Origin: Neobacillus muris
GTDB taxonomy: Bacteria > Bacillota > Bacilli > Bacillales > Cytobacillaceae
Assembly: GCF_943193175.1 (NCBI RefSeq)
Contig: NZ_CALPDF010000001.1
Location: 1 to 64,000 of the forward strand
Length of the DNA stretch: 64,000 nt
Direction: 5' to 3'
A model generated the notes under the pieces. That model saw only the letters and a list, made by a program, of their open reading frames with translations, did not search any database and was not told where the DNA came from. This document shows positions 35,455 to 43,900 of the stretch, in pieces (position 1 is the stretch's first letter; the number at the start of each line of letters is the position of its first letter). The position numbers were made by a program, and so were the translations under genes.

Positions 35455-36399
35455 TCACGAACTTGCTTCTGTATCCTGAGCCATAAACTCCAGTGTTCTC
35501 ATTAATCCCTGTTTATAAGGAGTACGCGGCAGGGGACCAATCCATTTTTCATATTTTCCTCCATCCAGCACAACCGGTTCTTCATTCAAATAAAACATCT
35601 CAACCACTTCACGCATACCTGCATTGAACAAACCAAGGAGCCGGATCATGTTTTTGCTGATCACGGACACTTTTTTATCATAACCGCTAATTTCTCGGAG
35701 CTTTTCGACTAATTCGTCACCCGTAACGACACCAGAGCTGGGAATATTCCAAACCTGCCCATAAGCTTCTTCATGAAACGCCAAATTGACCAGCGCCTTG
35801 GCTGCATCCGGCGTAAAAATGAATTCTTTGGCTATTTTGGGGTCCCCAACGTAGGCCGCTTTTTTATGTTTGGCGACATTTTTAAGGGTATAATGGAGCA
35901 AAGTGTTTTCGGCATTTGGTCCATAAAAGTCTGGAAAGTGGGCCAGAATAAACGGAACCCCGGATCCCTTTACTTTTTCTTCCATTTGAAGACGAATTTT
36001 CCCCTTTTTGGTATGCGGATTTTTTGGTGTGGTTTCCACTACACACTTTCCTGCTCTTCCATACGCATAGACATTGTCTGCCATAGCCAGCCTTACTGAA
36101 TTCTCTTTGACTACAGTCAATATGTTCGTAACCAACCCCTGCAGTTTCGTTTCCCATTGCTCATAGGGAATGTTCGCCGCATGAAAAATAACATCAACCC
36201 CAGTTGCCGCTTCCCGTAAATCATGAAGCTGAAAAAGGTCGCCTGCAAAAATCGAAACGCTGGGGTCAGCCGCAAATAATTTTTCCAGCCTAGATTTCGT
36301 TCTGGCAAAGGCTGTCACTTGAACGCCTCTTGAGGATAATTCCTTCACAATTGAATAGCCGATACCACCTGACGCCCCCAAAACCAATGCTTTCTTCAT
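35455..36399 (-). CDS. NAD(P)-dependent epimerase/dehydratase-like protein
   Basis: A 314-residue extended short-chain dehydrogenase-like protein. The Rossmann motif is GASGGIGYS at residues 8-16. The expected catalytic stretch is changed: YAYGRAG has the Tyr but not a clear Tyr-x-x-x-Lys. This suggests a reductase or an NmrA-type sensor rather than a classical epimerase. Start ATG 36399 follows GGGAGAA. It is transcribed after the TetR gene, and both carry the same 15-base operator upstream, so it belongs to the TetR regulon. Confidence 0.8.
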   Translation of the reverse strand: MKKALVLGASGGIGYSIVKELSSRGVQVTAFARTKSRLEKLFAADPSVSIFAGDLFQLHDLREAATGVDVIFHAANIPYEQWETKLQGLVTNILTVVKENSVRLAMADNVYAYGRAGKCVVETTPKNPHTKKGKIRLQMEEKVKGSGVPFILAHFPDFYGPNAENTLLHYTLKNVAKHKKAAYVGDPKIAKEFIFTPDAAKALVNLAFHEEAYGQVWNIPSSGVVTGDELVEKLREISGYDKKVSVISKNMIRLLGLFNAGMREVVEMFYLNEEPVVLDGGKYEKWIGPLPRTPYKQGLMRTLEFMAQDTEASS

Positions 36400-36423
36400 A
36401 AAAAATTCTCCCTTCCGCCCTTG

Positions 36424-36438
36424 TTGACCACTGGTCAA
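36424..36438. promoter_or_regulatory. TetR-type operator copy 1
   Basis: TTGACCACTGGTCAA, a perfect palindrome around a central C, lies 25 bases upstream of the oxidoreductase start. An identical copy lies at 37042-37056 in front of the regulator gene. Confidence 0.7.
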
Positions 36439-36454
36439 TTAATCCTAAAAAAAA

Positions 36455-37024
36455 TTAATGTATCGATTTTAATAAAAAATTGGCATGTGCTTCCGCAAGA
36501 TCTTTAACCTCTTCATAGCCATTTACATATCGGCAATAATGGGTGACAAACCCATGCAGAGCCAAAAACAGCAGCCAAATCTCTTGGACCTTTAACTTCT
36601 TGCCGCTCAAACGGGCAACACTTTGGGCAAAGTTTTCGTAGCTTCTGTTCGGCCCTTGGCTGACTAGATTTCTGACTTCCTCATCTTTGGTTAAAAACAT
36701 GATTTCATAATGGCTTTGATGATTGAGCCCGAATTCGATATAAGCCAAAAAAATCCGCTTCAGCTTTTGGGCTTCATCGAAGTCCTCTTTAAGTACATCT
36801 TGAAGCTTTTGGTCAAGCATGGCAAAATGATCCTCCACTAAGGCGTAAAAAAGCTCCGCCTTATTTTTATAATGGTAATAAATGGACCCATGGCTGCATC
36901 CAAGCTCTTGCGCAATTTGCCGCATGGAAACATGCTGATAGCCTTTTCTGACAAATAAATCTCTTGCTGCATCCATAATCATTTCTCGTGTTAATTCCTG
37001 CTGGACAGGTTTTCGCGGTGACAT
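36455..37024 (-). CDS. TetR/AcrR-family transcriptional regulator
   Basis: A 189-residue repressor. The helix-turn-helix lies at about residues 12-58 (MIMDAARDLFVRKGYQHVSM then IAQELGCSHGSIYYHYKNKAELFY), and the C-terminal ligand domain is helical. The ATG at 37024 follows AAGGAGG. The frame continues upstream to 37117 without a ribosome binding site. A palindromic operator sits just upstream of its ribosome binding site, so it probably represses itself and the next gene. The inducer is unknown. Confidence 0.9.
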   Translation of the reverse strand: MSPRKPVQQELTREMIMDAARDLFVRKGYQHVSMRQIAQELGCSHGSIYYHYKNKAELFYALVEDHFAMLDQKLQDVLKEDFDEAQKLKRIFLAYIEFGLNHQSHYEIMFLTKDEEVRNLVSQGPNRSYENFAQSVARLSGKKLKVQEIWLLFLALHGFVTHYCRYVNGYEEVKDLAEAHANFLLKSIH

Positions 37025-37041
37025 TTGCTGGATCCTCCTTA

Positions 37042-37056
37042 TTGACCACTGGTCAA
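37042..37056. promoter_or_regulatory. TetR-type operator copy 2
   Basis: TTGACCACTGGTCAA, identical to the site at 36424-36438, directly upstream of the TetR gene's ribosome binding site. Confidence 0.7.
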
Positions 37057-37219
37057 TAGAATAATACCTCATTTTCCTTTTAATGTAAAGTATTTCCACC
37101 AGAAGAATTCTTAGCATCCTCTTGATTGCAAATGCTAAATATTTCTTGCACCGTTCCTCCCTTCGTAGTAGTATAGTTGGCAGATTACTAGTATTATTGT
37201 TAAATTATTGGAGATTTTT

Positions 37220-37687
37220 GTGAATTTTTATATGCAAACGGGGTGTATTGGGATGGCTTATCTGGAAAACTTGCAGAAAATGATGGAAGGGGAAGTTCCT
37301 CCCCCACCGAACAGCCAATTTCTCGGGATCAGCTTAGTCGAAGCCGGCGAAGGTTTGGCCGTATTTGAAATGGAGGCATCTGATGTGATGCCTAATCCAA
37401 TGGACACTCTCCATGGGGGAATCCTTTGTGACATTTCCGATGCGGCGATGGGGTGTGCATTTGCCTCCACGCTGCCTGACAACGCATCTTATACAACCGT
37501 GGAATTGAAACTTAATTTCATAAAGCCAGTTTGGAATTCAAAGTTACGTGCTGTAGGTAAAGTCATAAAAAAAGGAAATGCAACGGGTCTCGTGGAATGC
37601 CAGGTGTACGATTCAAAAGACGGTCTCGTTGCATATGCCACCAGCACCTGCATAATTTTAACAGATGAAAAAAGTGTCGGGAGGTAA
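37220..37687 (+). CDS. PaaI-type hotdog thioesterase
   Basis: A 155-residue acyl-CoA thioesterase of the hotdog fold. The conserved active-site region is MDTLHGGILCDISDAAMG (the HGG motif and an Asp), and VELKLNFIKPV follows as expected for the PaaI/YbgC-like branch. GTG 37220 follows TTGGAGA; ATG 37253 is a shorter alternative. An acyltransferase gene follows 38 bases later, suggesting a shared role in acyl-group handling. Confidence 0.82.
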   Translation: MNFYMQTGCIGMAYLENLQKMMEGEVPPPPNSQFLGISLVEAGEGLAVFEMEASDVMPNPMDTLHGGILCDISDAAMGCAFASTLPDNASYTTVELKLNFIKPVWNSKLRAVGKVIKKGNATGLVECQVYDSKDGLVAYATSTCIILTDEKSVGR

Positions 37688-37725
37688 CTCATCCCTCTCA
37701 CTTTCAACAACAGGAGGGGGTAAAT

Positions 37726-38307
37726 TTGTATCAGTTTATCGGAGTGCTAGTAAAGGGCATTCTCCGTCTATTTGGAAAAATAAAGGTAGAAAACGACCAT
37801 CATCTCCCCCTGTCAGGACCTTATGTGATTGCCTGTACACATACCGGGTGGGTTGATGTCCTTTATCTCGGGGTAACCATGCTCCCTGTGCAAATCCATT
37901 ATATGGCGAAAAAGGAGTTATTCCAAAAAAAATTTATGGCCTGGTTTTTAAAAAAGTTGAATGCCTTTCCTGTTGATCGGGCAAATCCTGGACCAAGCGT
38001 ATTAAAAATCCCTCACCGGCTTTTAGCCAAGGGGGAAGTCGTAGGGATTTTTCCAAGCGGAACGAGAACGACGGAGGAGACTGCTCTCAAACAAGGGGCG
38101 ATTACGATTGCCCAGCGTGCGAAGGTGCCGATTATCCCGGCTGCCTATAGCGGACCCAATCATTTCAAAGATCTGCTTTTACGTAAAAAAGCGAAACTGG
38201 TCTTCGGTGAGCCAATCATGATAACCGAAGTTTCCAAGGAAGCCAGAGACTATTATAATCAGCTGCTGGAGGAAAGATTGAATGCCCTTATGAAAATCTC
38301 CTCCTAA
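37726..38307 (+). CDS. 1-acylglycerol-3-phosphate acyltransferase (PlsC-like)
   Basis: A 193-residue membrane-associated acyltransferase. Motif I is HTGWVD (the HX4D catalytic pair), motif II lies around NAFPVDR, and motif III reads FPSGTR where FPEGTR is usual, a Glu-to-Ser change in the glycerophosphate-binding loop. VPIIPAAYSG is motif IV. The start is TTG at 37726 behind AGGAGGGGG. It follows the thioesterase gene closely and probably shares its transcript. Confidence 0.88.
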   Translation: MYQFIGVLVKGILRLFGKIKVENDHHLPLSGPYVIACTHTGWVDVLYLGVTMLPVQIHYMAKKELFQKKFMAWFLKKLNAFPVDRANPGPSVLKIPHRLLAKGEVVGIFPSGTRTTEETALKQGAITIAQRAKVPIIPAAYSGPNHFKDLLLRKKAKLVFGEPIMITEVSKEARDYYNQLLEERLNALMKISS

Positions 38308-38427
38308 CGGTCCTCCCGTTTATTTACAAAAGCACGCTTTTTTAACTTGTATGGTATCATAAATTTCGTTTTTTATCTTGGCAAAATGATTTAATGACAG
38401 CTTGAGACACAAGGAAAGGGAGGAACC

Positions 38428-39324
38428 ATGAAACAGGAAGAACGTTCCGTATCCATTGGGCTGCCGCTGGCAATCTCGATTATTGCCATATCGTTTTCGG
38501 CCATTTTCGTGAAATGGTCAGATGCGCCGGCATCCATTTTAAGTATGTACCGAATGGCGATGGCAAGCATATTGCTGCTGCCTATGGTGATAAAAAAACG
38601 CCATGAATTTAAAAAAATCAGCAAACGCAACTGGCTGTTCTTATTTTTTTCCGGGATCTTTTTAGCCATGCATTTTGTTCTTTGGTTTGGAAGTTTAAAA
38701 TTGACAACGGTGGCCAGTTCAACGATTATTCTTGCCTTGCAGCCTGTTGTTTCCTTAATTGGGGGTTTTTTCTTATTTAAAGAACGAACAAACAGTGCGG
38801 TATTGGGGACAATGGGAATTGCGATTATTGGTGCTGCCATGATTGGCTGGGGAGACCTTGCCTTAAGCAAAAATGCTATCCTCGGCGACTTGTTATCGTT
38901 TTTTAGCGTGATTTCTGTGGTGGGGTACCTATTGATCGGCCAAAGTGTCGTCAAAAAATTATCACACTGGATTTACAGCTTTTGTGTCTTTTTCTTTGCT
39001 TCCGTTATCCTTTTTCTCTATAACCTGATGACAGGTGTAGAATTTACCGGCTACCCTGCTAAAGAGTGGGGAATTTTCTTGTTATTAGCTATTGTCCCGA
39101 CGATGAGCCATGTCATTAATAACTGGCTGTTAAACTATGTCAATGCGACCACGATTTCCATGAGCATTCTTGGCGAGCCCGTAGGAGCCTCCACCCTGGC
39201 ATTCTTTTTGCTAAGTGAAAAGCTGTCCATATGGCAGATTGCCGGGGGCCTGCTTGTATTAGTTGGTGTCTTTGCCTTTATTAATCAGCAGCAGAAAACA
39301 GCCGCGCTTAAGGAAGCTGTTTAA
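38428..39324 (+). CDS. EamA/DMT-family transporter
   Basis: A 298-residue drug/metabolite transporter with ten predicted helices and two EamA repeats (about residues 10-140 and 155-290). Family features include FVKWSDAPASILSMYRM and the GEPVGASTLAFFLLSEKLS end of the second repeat. Substrate unknown. The ATG follows AAGGGAGG. Terminator at 39372-39400. Confidence 0.88.
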   Translation: MKQEERSVSIGLPLAISIIAISFSAIFVKWSDAPASILSMYRMAMASILLLPMVIKKRHEFKKISKRNWLFLFFSGIFLAMHFVLWFGSLKLTTVASSTIILALQPVVSLIGGFFLFKERTNSAVLGTMGIAIIGAAMIGWGDLALSKNAILGDLLSFFSVISVVGYLLIGQSVVKKLSHWIYSFCVFFFASVILFLYNLMTGVEFTGYPAKEWGIFLLLAIVPTMSHVINNWLLNYVNATTISMSILGEPVGASTLAFFLLSEKLSIWQIAGGLLVLVGVFAFINQQQKTAALKEAV

Positions 39325-39371
39325 CGTTATACTTAAAGCCCTCTTTGTTCAAAGTTTCCGGGCTGTTAGCA

Positions 39372-39400
39372 GGGGTACCCTTTTTAGGGTGCCCCTCTTT
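39372..39400. terminator. Terminator between convergent DMT transporter and subtilase
   Basis: GGGGTACCC and GGGTGCCCC pair across TTTTTA (one mismatch), followed by TCTTTAAA. Confidence 0.75.
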
Positions 39401-39462
39401 AAATGAAGGTACCTATTTTTTTTGTATTCCTAAAGCTTGCGGCCCCTATATTTAGCTAATCT

Positions 39463-40809
39463 TCATTTTCTCCTATTCACTTCCTGCAAGGATGCCACAT
39501 TATTGATGATTCCGCTTCCGTAAAATTGGTTAGATCCTGGCTCCGTTTTTTGCGCAGTTTTCCTCATAACGTCCATCACTTCTGTATTTTTTAGTGATGG
39601 ATTAATGGAACGGATAAGTCCAGCCAGGGCTGTGACATGCGGTGCAGCCATCGAGGTCCCTGAAAGGGCAGCATACTCACCTTGTAAATAGGTACTCGCG
39701 ATATCAACCCCGGGAGCCGCAATATCAATGTAATCCCCGTAATTTGAGAATTCGGCTCTTTTTCCATTCGAGTCGACCGCCGCGACCCCAAGCACTCCTG
39801 GATAGGCTGCCGGATAACTGGACTGGTTGGTATTATCATTTCCAGCGGCGGCAATCACGACAACATCCTTGCTGAGCGCATAGCTGATGGCATCTTCCAG
39901 CAAGGTGGATGATTGGTAATTTCCCAGGCTTAGGTTAATGACATTCGCCCCGTGATCCACCGCCCAGCGGATTCCTTCAGCCACATCGAACGAACCACCA
40001 GACCCATCCGAATTCATGACTTTTACAGGCATGATCGGATTATACCAAGTGATCCCGGCGACCCCTTCGCCATTGTTGGTCTTTGAGGCAATGATGCCAG
40101 CGACATGTGTGCCATGTCCGTTATCATCATCAGGATTGTTATTGTCGTCTACTGCGTTGTAGCCCTCGATTAATCTTCCGGCCAAATCGGGGTGGTCAAG
40201 GTCCACTCCCGTATCAACCACGGCAATTTTGACGTTTTTTGACCCACGCGTGATGTTCCAGCCGTCCTCCGTGCCAATGGCCGGCAGGTTCCATTGGTAG
40301 CCGCTGTAATACGTATCGTTTACTTCGTTTGGCAGGTAGATAAAATGGGGCTCGGTGAACTCTACGGTTTCTAAATGATTGAAATAATCCATTAGTTTTT
40401 CTGGTGATTGGCTGTTGGATTTGAATATAATGGCAAAGTCATGTTTCTCTTTTACGATCCCGTCGATATCGGCAAGGATTTTTTGCAGTTCCCTGCCGCT
40501 TGGCGCTGTTATAAAATGGACAATGACTTCCTTGTCATAATAATGGCTTTTATCCTGTTGATTATGATGAATAATTTTTACGGCAGGCGTGCTGTTTAGC
40601 TTCATTTTCAAGTTATCATTGGCCGCGATACTATCGACTTTCCGAATTGATCCCGGGTTCTGCTGCAGGTTCCGTACCTGGATAAGTTTGTTCTCTGTTA
40701 CGCTCCGGGTTCGAATGCGGTCATCCGAATTCTGGTATGGCCTGATGACTAAGACGGCTGTCAAGATTAGCGCAATGGCCGCTGCGCCTATTTTCCATTT
40801 ATGCTTCAT
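39463..40809 (-). CDS. Subtilisin-like serine protease (S8), membrane-anchored or secreted
   Basis: A 448-residue subtilase. One N-terminal hydrophobic segment (residues about 6-23), an I9-like propeptide region to about 150, then the catalytic domain: Asp in VVDTGVDLDHPDL, His in NGHGTHVAGI, oxyanion Asn in AAAGNDN, and Ser in GTSMAAPH. DDNNNPDDDNGHGTH suggests a calcium site. Start ATG 40809 follows GAGGTG. The REP cluster at 40918-40972 lies upstream. Confidence 0.92.
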   Translation of the reverse strand: MKHKWKIGAAAIALILTAVLVIRPYQNSDDRIRTRSVTENKLIQVRNLQQNPGSIRKVDSIAANDNLKMKLNSTPAVKIIHHNQQDKSHYYDKEVIVHFITAPSGRELQKILADIDGIVKEKHDFAIIFKSNSQSPEKLMDYFNHLETVEFTEPHFIYLPNEVNDTYYSGYQWNLPAIGTEDGWNITRGSKNVKIAVVDTGVDLDHPDLAGRLIEGYNAVDDNNNPDDDNGHGTHVAGIIASKTNNGEGVAGITWYNPIMPVKVMNSDGSGGSFDVAEGIRWAVDHGANVINLSLGNYQSSTLLEDAISYALSKDVVVIAAAGNDNTNQSSYPAAYPGVLGVAAVDSNGKRAEFSNYGDYIDIAAPGVDIASTYLQGEYAALSGTSMAAPHVTALAGLIRSINPSLKNTEVMDVMRKTAQKTEPGSNQFYGSGIINNVASLQEVNRRK

Positions 40810-40917
40810 AATTACACCTCGTAATTTTCATTCGATTCTACTCCCCTGCCTCGTATTCTTACAATGGCCGTTTTCAGCCTAGATAATGTATGGAAAGTAT
40901 GTCTTTCCGAGAAAAAA

Positions 40918-40972
40918 CAGGGACAGTCCCCCGGTGCTTTAACGCAGTAAACCGGTGGGGGACTGTCCCCAG
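40918..40972. repeat. REP cluster 2 (inverted pair)
   Basis: GGGACAGTCCCCC and GGGGGACTGTCCCC face each other across a spacer containing TTTAACGCAGTAAA, so the whole element folds into one hairpin of about 50 bases. It lies between the subtilase start and the stop codon of the giant surface protein, where it could also act as a terminator. Confidence 0.88.
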
Positions 40973-40973
40973 A

Positions 40974-43900
40974 TTATGCTTGTTTCCGTTTTTTGTTTAG
41001 GGTGTATGCCGCTGTACCAATTATTAGGAGAAGCAGCCCCGCTAATAATAGGTTGTAGGTGTTCGTGGCTGTGATTGGCAGGCCAGCACCTGCTTGTTTG
41101 ATTTGTTTTTTTGGCTGTTCAGCAGGGATTGTCTGCTGTTCTGATTCAAGTCCCCCCTGAACGCCTTGGTTATTTTGGTTTTCTGGATTACCGTTACCGC
41201 CTGGATCTCCTTGATTACCTGAGTTACCTTGATCACCTTGGCCATCTTGGTCATCTGAAGGATCCGGCTGCACAGCTTTCCCTTTTGTAAACGTCCAAAT
41301 GTCTGAAACAGCACCTCCGGTAAAATCGTCTTCTGCTGTCGCATACCAGAAGTAGCGATTGTTTTCTGCTAGGCCTTCCCATTTAGCAGCAGCCATTTGA
41401 CCGCTTTTTACCTTTTGCTGTTCGTCAATTTTATGATCGGTATAGATGTTTACAGCAAAATAATCAGTTGCCACCTGCTTTTCCTGTACCTGCAGGTCGG
41501 TATTAATTACCATTTCATCCTTGCCTGGGTAGGTTTCCGGATCATAGAAATTATAATCATCCATATATGGTGAATACGTATTGACGATAATCCGATTATT
41601 GTCCTGATCAAAATGGAGCAGTTTCATATAGCCTTGTCCGCCCTCAGGACCTCCCTGATAATCGCCGAGCATTTGATAGACCTGGCGATCCGGTGTTCCG
41701 TCGCCATTATCATCAACAGGGTCCACCAATGTTTCCGAGTCATGGTAGTGGCCGCTCAAGACTGCGATGACATTTTTGTTTGGCAGCACGATTTCGTTAA
41801 AAATCCGGTTGCCTAATGGGCTGCGATTTCCGGAAACCAGCAGATATTCATGGAAGCTCAAGATCGCTTTACGGTCCGGATACTGCTTTAGCACATCCTT
41901 CATCCATTCCAGGTCTTCATCCTGAATTCCCCAGCCCATGTACAGCATGATAAAATCATTTCCATTAGCTGAGATCAAGTCATAGTGGCCACGGTTATTT
42001 TTATAAGAGCCGCCGTAATAGGATTTACCTTTAAAACGATCCTCGCCAAACCATTTTGAGAATTGGGTATAGTCGCTTGTTTTGTGGTCTACATCATGAT
42101 TCCCTGCTAATACTCCATATGGAACCATACTGTTTTCCAGGATTTTCATATACTGGTCGGCATAATTCCATTGGTATTCCTTGTCAGCTTCGTCCACGAC
42201 GTCCCCTGTATGGAATACATATTTAATTTTTAAACGGTCCTTATTTTCAGCAATCCAGTTCGTCTGCCGTTCGAAAATATAGGGATAGCTTTCCGCATAG
42301 TATTGGGTGTCAGACATCCATACAAAGGTATAGTCATATTCATCCGGTGACTTCGGAATCTCATCCTGGATCAGCACATTGATTTTTGAATCCTTCACAT
42401 ACTCATTTACGGCGACATTGCCTTTTAATTCAAAGTCTTCAGATCCTGCCACTTTAAAGGCAATCATCGACCATTTGCCTTGCAGGTGGTTCCAGGCATA
42501 CATGGATACTTTCCGCCCTGGCAATGATTTTCCGTTCCACACAAGCTCCACTTTATCGCTTTCGTCAACAGAGGGATCGACCGTCACATCGAATCGGTGA
42601 TAAGGGAATTGGGTACCGGAATTCATCGTTAAATAGCTGCCGTCTTTTTCGGATACAAGAGAAATATCCTCAGCAGAAAAGCCCTCTTCTCCCGGAGGTG
42701 TCATTGATTGCGGCGGTTCTACATCGGTTGCATTTTTATAGGCTTTCACTTCATCTGTATTGCTGGCCTCATATTTGAAGCCCTGATAAAAATTAACATT
42801 CAAGTCATCGTTAGTTGGATCGGTTACCTTTACCTTTAACTCTGGGTCACCATCTATTGGTGCAGTACTGTCATCAGCTGGGGAAACCAGTTCAGGCTTA
42901 TTCGGGTTTTCATTGACTACAGAGAAATGAACAGCGGCCTCTGCAATATTCCCCACTTTATCATTCGCTGTAATCAACAGCTTGTGCGTGCCTGGTGCCA
43001 GCTGTGATGAAGAGGTTTCATATGGCGCCTTAATTTCCTGATCATCCAGCAGGACTTTAACAGCCTCTGCTCCAGCGAGCTCATCGGTTACATCCGCCTC
43101 GATAGTAAACTTGCCTTTGTACTCTTTACCTTCGATCATATTGGTATGGATTGCCGGCGCCGTGTTATCGACTACCACCGTTCGGCTGATTTCTTCGTCT
43201 ATATCTTGTGCTTTAATCGTATGCACGCCATCCGCAACTGCTGTTGTATCCCACTTGTAGGTTTTGGACGGGGAGTATCCTTCGTCAATGGTAAACTTGA
43301 AATCTTCGAATGGACGGTATGTCCCATCATCCCCCATATCATACGTTTTTCCAGGATCATTATGGGCAGGGTCAACCAAGATGGTCCCATCCGGCAACAC
43401 AAGACGGACATTGCGGATATTATAGTCATCCCGGTTTTCTTCCGATTCATCCAATTGGAATGGTGATGCTTTGTTGCCGGCACGAATCGTAATGATGTTG
43501 TCCCCTAATTGGAGACGATCAGCATCGATTGGTACCGTAATGGTCGTCCAATCGTTAATTGCGTCATCAAAAATCCTTAAAATGTCGTCACCCATGGTTA
43601 CCCCGTTCTGGAAGAACGTATTCACACCACTGGCTTCGAAGGCAAAGTAGGCTGTATTCTCTACTGATTTATAGGTGTTTTCGTTCAGCTCCGAGCCGTC
43701 AATAAACAGCTTGACCTGGTCAGGAGCGTCTTCTTTTGATGTCCCTTTTAAAATCTTTTCCCCTTTAAGAATGTCGCCATCCTTAACATTTAACCGAAGG
43801 CTGGAATCATCCAGATCACTAGTTACAGTCACCTTGTATGTGTCGCTTGTTACTTCGTTCGCTCCATCAGAGGCCACGAAGTAGTATTCGACATATTCTT

